Below the pieces are notes generated by a model. That model saw only the letters and a list, made by a program, of their open reading frames with translations. It ran no database searches and was not told the origin of the DNA. A stretch of DNA of 64,000 nt from Brevundimonas sp. NIBR11 (lineage in GTDB: Bacteria > Pseudomonadota > Alphaproteobacteria > Caulobacterales > Caulobacteraceae), in NCBI RefSeq assembly GCF_027912535.1, contig NZ_CP115465.1:169001-233000 (forward strand). The letters are read 5' to 3'. Position numbers and translations under genes: made by a program. Of this stretch, positions 36,463-45,109 are shown one piece after another; positions within the stretch are counted from its first letter, which is position 1; each line of letters opens with the position of its first letter.

Positions 36463-37758
36463 ATGACCGATACGACTGCGGGCTCGACGAAAGAGCCCAT
36501 CAGCATCAAGGCGCCGTCGCCCGGCAAGTATCGATGGCTGGTGATGTGGCTGCTCTTCGCTGCCATGGTCATCAACTACGTCGACCGTCAGATGATTGGC
36601 GTGCTGAAGCCGACCCTGTCGACCGAATTCGGCTGGTCCGAGACGGACTATGCCGACATCGTCTTCTGGTTCCAGGCCACCTATGCCCTGTTCTACGCGA
36701 TCTGGGGCCGGATCATGGACAGGATCGGCGCCCGCTTCGGCCTCGGCATCGCCTTCGCCATCTGGCAGGTCGGCCACATCATGCATGGCGCGGCGCGGGA
36801 CCTGTCGCACTTCATCATGGCTCGCATGCTTCTGGGCGTCGGCGAAGCCGGCGGCTTCCCGGGCGGCATCAAGGCGGTCACCGAGTGGTTCCCCAAGAAG
36901 GAACGCGCCCTCGCGACCGGCCTCTTCAATGCCGGAACCAACATCGGTGCGATCGTGACGCCCCTGCTGGTCCCTGCTCTGGTGCTCGCCTTCGGTTGGC
37001 AGATGGCCTTCCTGATCACCGGCCTTCTGGGCCTGATCTGGCTGCCGATCTGGCTGATCGTCTATCGCAAGCCGCGCGACCAGCCGAAGCTGTCGGCCAC
37101 GGAACTGGCATATATCGAACAGGATGCGCCCGACCCCGCCGAGAAGGTGGGCTGGCTGAAGCTGCTGACGGTCAAGGAAACCTGGGCCTTCGCGCTCGGT
37201 AAATTCCTGATCGACCCGATCTGGTGGATGTTCCTGTTCTGGCTGCCGGACTTCCTCGGCAAGCGCTACGGCCTGGACCTGAAGACCTTCGGTCCTCCGC
37301 TGGTCGCCATCTATCTGTTGTCGGACGTGGGTTCCGTCGGGGGCGGCTGGCTGTCCTCGCGGATGATGCACCGGGGCGTCAGCCTGAATGCGGCCCGCAA
37401 GATCACCATGCTGATCTGCGCCCTTCTGGCCGTGCCGGTCATGTTCGCGGCCTTCGCCTCGAACGTCTGGATCGCGGTCCTGATCATCGGCGTGGCCACG
37501 GCGGCGCACCAGGGCTTCTCGGCCAACCTCTACGCCCTGCCGGGCGACGTCTTCCCGCGCTCCGCGGTGGGGTCTGTCGTCGGCATCGGCGGGATGCTGG
37601 GCGGCGTCGGCGGCATGGTCTTCTCCAAATACGTCGGCCAGGTGTTGGAGAAGATCGGTTCCTACACCCCGATCTTCGTGGTTGCCGGCTCGGTCTATCT
37701 GATCGCGCTTCTGGTGGTTCACCTGCTGTCGCCGAAATACGCGCCGGCCAAGGTCTGA
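36463..37758 (+). CDS. MFS transporter, ExuT-like hexuronate permease
   Basis: A 431-residue major facilitator of the anion:cation symporter family with about 12 membrane segments. NYVDRQMIGVLKPTLSTEFGWSE (about 38-60) and GVGEAGGFPGGIKAVTEWFPKKERALATG (about 126-154) are ExuT/GudP hallmarks. It is expected to import galacturonate or glucuronate across the inner membrane. An AGGAGG sits 10 bp before the ATG. It follows the hydratase gene on the same strand by 66 bp and ends at a strong terminator. Confidence 0.88.
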   Translation: MTDTTAGSTKEPISIKAPSPGKYRWLVMWLLFAAMVINYVDRQMIGVLKPTLSTEFGWSETDYADIVFWFQATYALFYAIWGRIMDRIGARFGLGIAFAIWQVGHIMHGAARDLSHFIMARMLLGVGEAGGFPGGIKAVTEWFPKKERALATGLFNAGTNIGAIVTPLLVPALVLAFGWQMAFLITGLLGLIWLPIWLIVYRKPRDQPKLSATELAYIEQDAPDPAEKVGWLKLLTVKETWAFALGKFLIDPIWWMFLFWLPDFLGKRYGLDLKTFGPPLVAIYLLSDVGSVGGGWLSSRMMHRGVSLNAARKITMLICALLAVPVMFAAFASNVWIAVLIIGVATAAHQGFSANLYALPGDVFPRSAVGSVVGIGGMLGGVGGMVFSKYVGQVLEKIGSYTPIFVVAGSVYLIALLVVHLLSPKYAPAKV

Positions 37759-37794
37759 TCCGGCCGCCCGACGGCTGAACTCTGGACGGATGGG

Positions 37795-37829
37795 GGCGGG
37801 AGTCGCATTAAGCGGCTCCCGCCTTTTTT
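37795..37829 (+). terminator. Rho-independent terminator after the ExuT-like gene
   Basis: GGCGGGAGTCGC (37795-37806) pairs with GCGGCTCCCGCC (37812-37823), one mismatch, loop ATTAA, followed by TTTTTT. It closes the pectin island; the next ATG is only 11 bp after the T-run. Confidence 0.93.
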
Positions 37830-37839
37830 CGGAGTCCGC

Positions 37840-39228
37840 ATGTCCAACGCCTTCCCCATCCCGTCGCCCGCCGACTGGCGCGCCGAGGCGGAGAAGGCCT
37901 TGAAGGGCAAGCCGGTCGAAGGTCTGGTCCATCTCGACGCCGACCACCTGACCACCCGCCCCCTTTACGGCCGCGCCAATGCGACCCAGGCCGTCTTCGC
38001 TCCGCGCGTCAGTGACGCCGACGGCCGACCCTGGGACCTGCGGACCCAGGTCGAGGGCGACGACCCCGACGTCGTCAACGCCGCCGTCCTGACCGATCTC
38101 GGAGGCGGCGCCGCCTCGGTCATCCTGTCGGGCGGGGTTCTCGCCGATTCCGAACCGCTCGGTCGCGCCCTGAACGGCGTGGCGTTGGAACTGGCCCCGG
38201 TCGCCCTCGACGCCGGTCTCGATGGTCCCGACGCCGCCAACGCCCTGGCCGTCGCCGCCAAGGGCGCGCCGCGTGCAAAGCTGATGTTCCACATGGATCC
38301 GTTGACGGCCTTCGCCGCGACGGGGGGATCGCCCCGGACCATCGAGGAACACCTGAGCCTCGCCGCCAACACAGCCGCCCGCCACGGCGGCGCCTATCCC
38401 GATGCGACCTTCTTCCTCGCCACCGGCCGCGCCGCGCATGAGGGCGGTGGATCGGCGGGGCAGGAACTCGGCTTCGCCGCCGCCGCTGCCGTCGCGTACC
38501 TGACTGCCGCCTTGGAGGCGGGCCTGCCCATCGACCGCGCGCTGACCGGAACCGTTCTGGGCGTCAGCGTCGACGCCGAATATTTCGACAGCCTGGCCAA
38601 GGTCCGCGCCCTGCGCCTCATCTGGCGCTCCATCAGCCAAGCCTTCGCCCACGAAGCCGACGCACGGATCGAGGCCCGATCCTCGCGCCGGATGCTGGCG
38701 GCGACCGACCCCTGGCCCAACCTGTTGCGCCTGACCGCCGCCGGGTTCGCCGGCGCCGTAGGCGGCGCCGACGCCGTAGTGCTGGACGGGTTCAGCCGCG
38801 CCTCGGGTCGCCCCGACGCCTTCGCCCGCCGTCAGGTCCGCAACACCCAGTTGATCCTGATGGAAGAAGCCCACCTCGGTCGCGTCGCCGACCCTGCGGC
38901 CGGCTCCTGGTTCCTCGACCACCGGACGCGGGATCTCGCCGAGGCCGGCTGGGCCGAGTTCCAGCGCATCGAACGCGAGGGCGGCATCGTCGCCTCCCTT
39001 CGTGGCGGGGCCCTGCAACAGCGCATCGCCGCTTCCCGCGCGGCCGGCAAGACAAAGCTGTCGGACGGCGCCGTCCATCTGGTCGGGGTGACCAAGTTCG
39101 TCGACGCCGACGTCCGTCCCGTCTCGGTCGAGCCGACCCCGGCGCCCGTCTCGGCGACCGGAGGCGATGCGTGCCCGCCCCTGCCGCCGCTCCGCTGGGC
39201 CGAAGCCTTCGAGGGAGCCCCGGCATGA
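37840..39228 (+). CDS. mutA: Methylmalonyl-CoA mutase, small (beta) subunit
   Basis: A 462-residue non-catalytic subunit of methylmalonyl-CoA mutase. It has the TIM-barrel half of the family ([23 protein letters not shown] near residue 22; [27 protein letters not shown] near 330-356) but no cobalamin-binding D-x-H-x-x-G motif, which marks the small subunit. With MutB it interconverts succinyl-CoA and (R)-methylmalonyl-CoA for propionate use. ATGA overlap with the large-subunit gene. No cobalamin riboswitch is apparent in the short leader. Confidence 0.92.
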   Translation: MSNAFPIPSPADWRAEAEKALKGKPVEGLVHLDADHLTTRPLYGRANATQAVFAPRVSDADGRPWDLRTQVEGDDPDVVNAAVLTDLGGGAASVILSGGVLADSEPLGRALNGVALELAPVALDAGLDGPDAANALAVAAKGAPRAKLMFHMDPLTAFAATGGSPRTIEEHLSLAANTAARHGGAYPDATFFLATGRAAHEGGGSAGQELGFAAAAAVAYLTAALEAGLPIDRALTGTVLGVSVDAEYFDSLAKVRALRLIWRSISQAFAHEADARIEARSSRRMLAATDPWPNLLRLTAAGFAGAVGGADAVVLDGFSRASGRPDAFARRQVRNTQLILMEEAHLGRVADPAAGSWFLDHRTRDLAEAGWAEFQRIEREGGIVASLRGGALQQRIAASRAAGKTKLSDGAVHLVGVTKFVDADVRPVSVEPTPAPVSATGGDACPPLPPLRWAEAFEGAPA

Positions 39229-41369
39229 CCGCGCCCGATTTCACCAAGGCCGCCCTCGACCTGTCGCCGATCGACGGCGTCCTCGACCGTGCGCCCGTTC
39301 GCACGCCCGAAGGCATCGAGATTGCCGCATCCTACGACGCCGCCTCCATCGCCGCGCTCGACTTCACTGACGGCCTGCCGGGCTTCGCCCCCTTCGTGCG
39401 CGGCCCCTATCCGACCATGTACGCGGGCAATCCCTGGACGGTCCGCCAGTACGCCGGCTTCTCCACGGCCGAAGCCTCTAACGCGTTCTATCGTCGCAAC
39501 CTCGCGGCCGGTCAGAAGGGGCTGTCCATCGCCTTCGACCTGGCGACGCACCGGGGCTACGATTCCGACCATCCGCGTGTCGCGGGCGATGTCGGCATGG
39601 CGGGGGTGGCCATCGACTCCATCCTCGACATGCGGACGCTGTTTGACGGTATTCCGCTGGACCAGATGTCGGTGTCGATGACCATGAACGGCGCCGTCCT
39701 GCCGATCCTGGCCCTTTATGTCGTTGCGGCCGAGGAGCAGGGCGTCGCGCACTCGGCCCTGACCGGGACCATCCAGAACGACATCCTGAAGGAGTTCATG
39801 GTCCGGAACACCTACATCTATCCGCCGGGCCCCTCGATGCGGATCATCGCCGACATCTTCGCCTGGACGGCCCAGGAGACGCCGAAGTTCAACTCCATCT
39901 CCATCAGCGGCTACCATATGCAGGAGGCTGGGGCCTCGGCCGACCTGGAGTTGGCCTACACCCTGTCCGACGGGCTGGAATACATCCGCGCCGGGGTCGC
40001 AGCGGGCATGGACGTGGACCGGTTCGCGCCGCGTCTGAGCTTCTTCTGGGCCATCGGCATGGACTATTTCATGGAGGTGGCGAAGCTCCGCGCAGGCCGC
40101 CTTCTGTGGGCCGAGGCAGTGCAGGCCGAGTTTGCGCCGAAGGACCCGCGCAGCCTGTCCTTGCGCGCCCACTGCCAGACCTCGGGTTGGTCATTGGCGG
40201 CTCAGGACGTCTTCAACAACGTGCCTCGCACCATGGTCGAGGCCATGGCGGCGGCGGGCGGCCAGACCCAGTCGCTGCACACCAACTCGCTCGACGAAGC
40301 CCTCGCCCTGCCGACCGACTTCTCGGCCCGGATCGCCCGGAACACCCAGCTGCTTCTGCAGATGGAGACAGGCCTGACCAAGGTCATCGACCCTTGGGGC
40401 GGCAGCTTCTACGTCGAGCGTCTGACCCACGAACTGGCGGAACGCGCCCGCGCTCACATGGCCGAAATCCGCGAACTGGGCGGCATGGCCATGGCCATCG
40501 AGGCCGGGGTGCCCAAGCTGCGCATCGAGGAATCCGCCGCCCGCACCCAGGCCCGCATCGACACGGGCCAGCAGACGGTCGTCGGGGTCAATCGCTACCT
40601 CTCCGACACGCCCGACGACATCCCGGTGCTGAAGGTCGACAACGCGGCCGTCCGCGAGGCCCAGATCGCCAAGCTGCAAAAGCTCCGCGCCGAACGGGAC
40701 GAGGCCGCGACCCAATCCGCGCTCGACGCCCTGACCGAGGGTGCCAGGGGCGATGAGAACCTGCTCGAACTCTGCGTCCGCGCCGCCCGCGCCCACGCCA
40801 CGGTCGGCGAAATGTCGGACGCGCTGGAGGCCGCCTTCGGTCGCCACGTCGCCTCTGTGAAGACCGTCTCCGGCGTCTACGCTCGCGAGGCCGGGGCCAA
40901 TCCGAAGATCTCCCGCGCCCGCGACATGGTCGCCGCCTTCGTCGAGAACGACGGCGGCCCGCCGCGCATCCTGATCGCCAAGCTCGGTCAGGACGGGCAC
41001 GACCGGGGCCAGAAGGTCGTCGCCACGGCTTACGGCGACCTCGGCCTTGACGCCGTCGCGGGGCCCCTGTTCCAGACGCCGGAAGAGGCGGCGCGCGACG
41101 CGGTGGCCAACAACGTCCACGTCGTCGGGGCCTCGTCCCTGGCGGCCGGCCACCTGACGCTGGTGCCCGCCCTGAAGGCCGAGCTTGAGAAGCTGGGTCG
41201 CCCCGACATCATGATCACGGTCGGCGGCGTCATCCCGCCCGGCGACGTCCAGACCCTGATCGACATGGGCGCCGCCGCCGTCTATCCGCCCGGCTCGGTC
41301 ATCGCCGACACGGCCATCGACCTGATCGAGAAGCTGAACGAACGCCTCGGCTACGCCCAGAAGGCCTGA
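39225..41369 (+). CDS. mutB: Methylmalonyl-CoA mutase, large (alpha) subunit
   Basis: A 714-residue catalytic subunit. The substrate-binding barrel includes [21 protein letters not shown] (about 60-80), [17 protein letters not shown] (about 105) and [15 protein letters not shown] (about 197). The C-terminal B12 domain has the base-off motif GQDGHDRG (about 588-595) and VGGVIPPGD. The frame is open upstream, but the ATG at 39225 overlaps the mutA stop. It ends 3 bp before the stop of the converging lipoprotein gene. Confidence 0.95.
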   Translation: MTAPDFTKAALDLSPIDGVLDRAPVRTPEGIEIAASYDAASIAALDFTDGLPGFAPFVRGPYPTMYAGNPWTVRQYAGFSTAEASNAFYRRNLAAGQKGLSIAFDLATHRGYDSDHPRVAGDVGMAGVAIDSILDMRTLFDGIPLDQMSVSMTMNGAVLPILALYVVAAEEQGVAHSALTGTIQNDILKEFMVRNTYIYPPGPSMRIIADIFAWTAQETPKFNSISISGYHMQEAGASADLELAYTLSDGLEYIRAGVAAGMDVDRFAPRLSFFWAIGMDYFMEVAKLRAGRLLWAEAVQAEFAPKDPRSLSLRAHCQTSGWSLAAQDVFNNVPRTMVEAMAAAGGQTQSLHTNSLDEALALPTDFSARIARNTQLLLQMETGLTKVIDPWGGSFYVERLTHELAERARAHMAEIRELGGMAMAIEAGVPKLRIEESAARTQARIDTGQQTVVGVNRYLSDTPDDIPVLKVDNAAVREAQIAKLQKLRAERDEAATQSALDALTEGARGDENLLELCVRAARAHATVGEMSDALEAAFGRHVASVKTVSGVYAREAGANPKISRARDMVAAFVENDGGPPRILIAKLGQDGHDRGQKVVATAYGDLGLDAVAGPLFQTPEEAARDAVANNVHVVGASSLAAGHLTLVPALKAELEKLGRPDIMITVGGVIPPGDVQTLIDMGAAAVYPPGSVIADTAIDLIEKLNERLGYAQKA

Positions 41370-41372
41370 CCG

Positions 41373-41780
41373 TCAGGGCCGACTGCGCGACGGCAGCGCC
41401 TCGATCTCGGCGGCGGTCAGCGATCGTACGACCCGGGCGTAGCAGGGCCCCTGGCCGGTCGAGTTCGAAAGGGCGATGCGGGCGCCGTCGCCGACGCAGA
41501 GCCTGTCCGCGATGCCGACGGAAGGCGTGATCGCCAGGGTGTTTGCCGTGCCGAGGTCGAAGCAGCCGGCTGAGCTGAGCTCGAACACCGCGCCCCCGAG
41601 GGCGCGCACATAGAGTCGCTGCTGCCCTTCGGTCCTGAAGTTCTGAATTCGGGCCGGCTGGAAGCACTGAACCGGCTGGCCATTGACCGAGGTGAAGCGG
41701 GGGCTCGGCGCGGGCCCGTCGGTTGGGGCGCAGCCGGCGACGGCCGTGGCGAAAAGGAGGACGGTGATCGATCGGCGCAT
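41373..41780 (-). CDS. Small lipoprotein, DUF6491-like
   Basis: A 135-residue protein with a lipoprotein signal (MRRSITVLLFATAVAGC). The mature part has C-F-Q-P at RIQNFRTEG, SSAGCFDLGTANTLAI, and DRLCVGDGARIAL, four cysteines that may pair. The pattern resembles DUF6491 lipoproteins, though I cannot confirm this. The start at 41780 has AGGAG 7 bp upstream, better than an in-frame ATG at 41813. It follows mnmC by 20 bp on the same strand. Confidence 0.74.
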   Translation of the reverse strand: MRRSITVLLFATAVAGCAPTDGPAPSPRFTSVNGQPVQCFQPARIQNFRTEGQQRLYVRALGGAVFELSSAGCFDLGTANTLAITPSVGIADRLCVGDGARIALSNSTGQGPCYARVVRSLTAAEIEALPSRSRP

Positions 41781-41800
41781 GGCGGTCTCCTGACTTCCAA

Positions 41801-43621
41801 CTAGACGCCGCAAGCGTCTTCCTGCCTTGCGTCCGGCGCAAGGGCCGCTCGCGAGGGCGTGATCCGCTCGGCGACTGCGGCGGGAAGGGGCGAGGGCTTG
41901 CCAGCGATCAGGGCGGCGACGTGCTCGCCCAGCAGGGGGGCCAGGCAGAAGCCGCGCGAGCCCAAGCCGCCGAGCACGAATAACCCCGGCCGGTCGGGCA
42001 GGGGGCCGGCGATCGGCAGCCGGTCGCGGGTCGTCGCCCGCGTCGCGGCGCGGGAACGGACGGCCTCACGCGTGATCGTCCCGGTCCGTTGCGGCAGGCG
42101 GGCGGCGAGGGCGGCGATGTTACGGTCCGTATCGGCGGGGCGGACCTCCGTGCCGGGGTCTGCCCGATCGTGCGTCGCGCCGAACAGGAACCCGGCTCCG
42201 GTCGGCGCGACATAGCCGCCCCAGGCGATCGCGCCCGGCGATGTGGCCGTCTCGACCCATTCCGCCTGCCCGCGCACGGGCGACAAAGACAGGTCCGGCG
42301 CCAGGACGGATGTCCCTGCGCCCGCGCAGATCACCACCGCGTCCGCCTCCGCCAGGACGGATCCGGAGGCGTCGAGAACCCGCCAGCCGTCGTCGGTAGG
42401 TTCCAGATGCGCGGCCTTCCCGGTTCGCAGGGCGGCCGGATCGATCCAGGCCGACATGATCGCGGCAGGCGCGACGGTGAAGGCGGCCGCCATGGCCAGA
42501 CCGGGCCCCGAGATCGGCTCGCCGACGATCCTGGAGGCTTCGGCCTCACCGGTCGCGATCACGGCGCCGCCGCTCCAGATCGGCTGGGCGGCGATCCGCT
42601 CGAAGCGTCTGGCGTCCCGCTCCGTCCCGGACAGTTGCAGCACGCCGCGGGCGATCACCGCGCCGGGGACCGGGCTGTAGAGGGCGTCGGCTCGCTCAAG
42701 CGCCTGGGCGAACAAGGCGGCGATGCTGTCGTCGCCGAGATCGAAACGCGGCGTCACCAAGGCGGCGGGAAAGCCCGATGCGCCCGACCCAGTTGCGGTC
42801 GCCTCGATCAGCACGGGCGTCAGGCCCGCCGCCGTCAGGGCGCGCATCGTCGCGGCTCCCGCGACGCCGGCGCCAACCACGGCGACGCAACGAGGCGGCG
42901 CCACGACGCCCAGCGCTCCAGTCCCGCGCGCCTCCAGCCGCTCACGCTTGCGCCCGTGGCCGGGGCGCTTGTCGACGGCGAAGCCCCTCTCTGACAGACC
43001 GCGCCTCACCACGCCGGCGACCGTGAACGTGGCGACCCGAGCGTCCGGCGCGGAGCGGGCGGCGATCCGGTCGAAGACCGCGTCCGACCACATGTCGGGA
43101 TTCACCGAAGGCGCAAAGCCGTCCAGGAACCAGGCGTCCGCCCGCCCGGTCCACTGGTCCAGCGCCCAGTCGACTTCGCCCACCGCCAGATCCAGCACGG
43201 CGCCGAACTCCGGCAGGTCGATCCGGTGGAAGCCCGGCGTCCCGGAGGGCCAGCGTTCGACCAGGGCTTTCGTCGCCTCCGCGATCTCGGGCCAGGCGGA
43301 CATTGCCCGGCGCGCCTCCTCGCGGCTCAGCGGATAGCCCTCGATGGAGAAGACGTGCAGCCGGCCGCCCTCGGGTCGATGGCGGCGCCACAGATCCAGC
43401 AAGGCCGCAATATTCAACCCGCTGCCGAAGCCGAGCTCGGCGACCGTGAAGTCCCGCCGCCCGGCCCAGGCCTCGGGCAGACCGCATCCGGCCAGGAAGA
43501 CCGTGCGGCTTTCCGCCAGTCCGTCCTGGGCCGAGAAATAGACGTCGCCGTAACGACCCGAGCGCGGCTCTCCGGCCTCGGTCCAGACCAGTTGCGGGTT
43601 ACGGTCTTCGGTCTCGCTCAT
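41801..43621 (-). CDS. mnmC: Bifunctional tRNA (mnm5s2U34) methyltransferase/FAD oxidoreductase MnmC
   Basis: A 606-residue two-domain enzyme finishing the wobble-uridine modification mnm5s2U. The N-terminal MnmC2 methyltransferase shows VAELGFGSGLNIAALLDLW (about 46) and WFLDGFAPSVNPDMWS (about 165). The C-terminal MnmC1 domain has the FAD loop VAVVGAGVAGAATMRAL (about 246), and near the end FVLGGLGSRGFCLAPLLGE. The ATG at 43621 has GGAAG upstream; an in-frame ATG 12 bp earlier is an alternative. A terminator ends the preceding gene just upstream. Confidence 0.93.
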   Translation of the reverse strand: MSETEDRNPQLVWTEAGEPRSGRYGDVYFSAQDGLAESRTVFLAGCGLPEAWAGRRDFTVAELGFGSGLNIAALLDLWRRHRPEGGRLHVFSIEGYPLSREEARRAMSAWPEIAEATKALVERWPSGTPGFHRIDLPEFGAVLDLAVGEVDWALDQWTGRADAWFLDGFAPSVNPDMWSDAVFDRIAARSAPDARVATFTVAGVVRRGLSERGFAVDKRPGHGRKRERLEARGTGALGVVAPPRCVAVVGAGVAGAATMRALTAAGLTPVLIEATATGSGASGFPAALVTPRFDLGDDSIAALFAQALERADALYSPVPGAVIARGVLQLSGTERDARRFERIAAQPIWSGGAVIATGEAEASRIVGEPISGPGLAMAAAFTVAPAAIMSAWIDPAALRTGKAAHLEPTDDGWRVLDASGSVLAEADAVVICAGAGTSVLAPDLSLSPVRGQAEWVETATSPGAIAWGGYVAPTGAGFLFGATHDRADPGTEVRPADTDRNIAALAARLPQRTGTITREAVRSRAATRATTRDRLPIAGPLPDRPGLFVLGGLGSRGFCLAPLLGEHVAALIAGKPSPLPAAVAERITPSRAALAPDARQEDACGV

Positions 43622-43659
43622 CGCGGCTTCCATACCCGTGACGGTCTACGACGGGCACG

Positions 43660-43690
43660 AAAAAAGGGACCGTCCGAAGACGATCCCTTT
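43660..43690 (-). terminator. Rho-independent terminator downstream of the Ala-rich lipoprotein gene
   Basis: On the minus strand AAAGGGA-T-CGTC pairs with GACG-G-TCCCTTT around the stable loop TTCG, followed by TTTTTTC. It separates the small lipoprotein gene from mnmC. Confidence 0.88.
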
Positions 43691-43738
43691 CCTTCAGACG
43701 GGAGTGAACCCCGCCCAGACCTGTAAGTCCGTCAGGAC

Positions 43739-44023
43739 TTAGTGGGCGGCCGGCTTCTCAGCGGCCGGAGCCATGGCGGCGTCGGCGGCCGGGGCCGGAG
43801 TCATGGCGGCGTCGGCGGCCGGAGCTGCGGCGGCGGCGGCTTCACCAGCGGCGGCGGCGGCGTCCGAGGCGGCAGCGTCGGCGGTCGCAGCAGCGTCCGT
43901 GGCGGTGTCGGCGGCGGCGGCGGCGTCGGTCGCGGCGTCAGCGGCCTTGTCTTCGGCGGCGGGTTGGCAGGCGGCCAGGGCCAGAGCGGCGGCCGAAGCG
44001 GCGATCAGGGCAACGATGCGCAT
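43739..44023 (-). CDS. Ala/Asp-rich low-complexity lipoprotein
   Basis: A 94-residue protein with a lipoprotein signal peptide (MRIVALIAASAAALALAAC) and a mature part built almost only of Ala, Asp, Thr, Glu and Pro. Short tandem units such as AADAATDAAA and APAADAAM recur. The composition is like that of surface or envelope spacer lipoproteins, but no domain is recognised. AGGAGG lies 8 bp before the ATG, so translation should be strong. Monocistronic, with its own terminator. Confidence 0.78.
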   Translation of the reverse strand: MRIVALIAASAAALALAACQPAAEDKAADAATDAAAAADTATDAAATADAAASDAAAAAGEAAAAAAPAADAAMTPAPAADAAMAPAAEKPAAH

Positions 44024-44162
44024 GGGTTATCCTCCTAAAGGGTTTTTTGAGAGAGTCGCGAGACGTCTCCGTCGCGGAGATAACGGGATCGTGAGACGAT
44101 CCGCAAGCGAAATCTCACGGCTTCGTGATCGTCCGTTTTTGTCGATGGGCCCCGATAGGCGG

Positions 44163-45032
44163 TCAGGCTTCGGCCGGGTTAGCGGCGAGATGTTCTTCCA
44201 TTTCCGAGAAGGACGGCTGAGCTGACGAGGGAATATCGCCTCGACCGATCTCCACCGAGATCTGGGCCGCGTTGCCGTGCAGATGGGCGACCAGCACCGA
44301 CTGGATGATCTTGTAGAAGCTGGCTTCCTCGTCGACGATCGACTGCAGGCGCGCGGCGAGCGGCCCGACGATGCCATAGGCCATGAACACGCCCATGAAG
44401 GTGCCGACCAGGGCGCCGCCGATCATGCCGCCCAGGACTTCCGGCGGCTCGGTGATGGAGCCCATGGTCTTGATGACCCCCAGAACGGCCGCGACGATGC
44501 CGAGCGCGGGGAGTGCGTCCGCCAGGTTCTGGATCGCGTGCGGCGCCGCAGCGGCCTCGTGGTGGTGCTTCTCGAGCTGCTTTTCCATTGCGTCCTCGAT
44601 CTGGTGAGGATCCTCCAGGTTCATCGTCATCATCCGCAGGGTGTCGCAGATGAAGTCGATGGCGAAATGGTCCTTCATCACCTTCGGGTACTTCTGGAAG
44701 ATGGTGCTCTCCGCGGGCTTCTCGATGTGGCTTTCCAGGGCGATGACCCCCTTGGACTTCATCGTCTTGGTCAAGGCGAACAGGAGGCTGAGCAGGTCCT
44801 TGTAGTCCTGCTTCTTCCACTTCGGTCCGGCGAAGGCCTTGCCGAACCCGGCCAGGCCAGACTTGATGACCTGGATCGAGTTGGAGATCAGGAAGGCGGC
44901 GATGCCCGCGCCGCCGATGGCCATCAACTCGTGCGGCGCCGCATGGGTGATGACGTCGAACTTGCCCCCCGAGATCGCATAGCTGCCGAACACCAGGCCG
45001 AACAGCAGAACCAGGCCGATAATCTGAAACAT
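44163..45032 (-). CDS. motA: Flagellar motor stator protein MotA
   Basis: A 289-residue inner-membrane stator component with four membrane segments (about 1-20, 30-50, 170-190, 203-225). GYAISGGKFDV-type text near residue 18, the cytoplasmic loop with KSKGVIALESHIEKP, and PALGIVAAVLGVIKTMGSITEPPEVLGGMIGGALVGTFMG-type C-terminal spans identify it. With MotB it uses proton flow to drive the flagellar motor. motB is not in the window. A 15-bp palindrome lies in its upstream region. Confidence 0.95.
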   Translation of the reverse strand: MFQIIGLVLLFGLVFGSYAISGGKFDVITHAAPHELMAIGGAGIAAFLISNSIQVIKSGLAGFGKAFAGPKWKKQDYKDLLSLLFALTKTMKSKGVIALESHIEKPAESTIFQKYPKVMKDHFAIDFICDTLRMMTMNLEDPHQIEDAMEKQLEKHHHEAAAAPHAIQNLADALPALGIVAAVLGVIKTMGSITEPPEVLGGMIGGALVGTFMGVFMAYGIVGPLAARLQSIVDEEASFYKIIQSVLVAHLHGNAAQISVEIGRGDIPSSAQPSFSEMEEHLAANPAEA

Positions 45033-45072
45033 GAAGGCGTCCGACGTCCCCGAGAGAGGCGCCGAATATCGC

Positions 45073-45087
45073 CGTTAATGATTAACG
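45073..45087. promoter_or_regulatory. 15-bp perfect palindrome upstream of motA
   Basis: CGTTAAT-G-ATTAACG, 41-55 bp upstream of the motA ATG. It is AT-rich against a GC-rich background. It contains two TTAA tetramers as in CtrA sites, but with 3 bases between them in place of 7, so it is not a standard CtrA box. An operator for an unknown regulator is possible. Confidence 0.4.
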
Positions 45088-45109
45088 GGCGCTTGCGATT
45101 CAGGCGGGA

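Noticed and set aside
37759..37839. Cobalamin riboswitch before methylmalonyl-CoA mutase genes
   Set aside because: The gap is only 81 bp and is taken up mainly by a terminator hairpin; no B12-box-like sequence is visible.
36445..39078. An 877-codon leftward open frame opposite the ExuT-like and mutA genes
   Set aside because: It lies fully antisense to two clear genes, has an unnatural Arg/Gly/Asp/Gln-rich composition and no domains. High GC leaves antisense frames open.
44024..44162. Terminator after motA
   Set aside because: Small hairpins such as TCTCCG-TCG-CGGAGA are present, but no T-run follows on the motA strand.
45073..45087. CtrA binding site
   Set aside because: The two TTAA elements are 3 bases apart where CtrA needs 7, so it is listed only as a palindrome.
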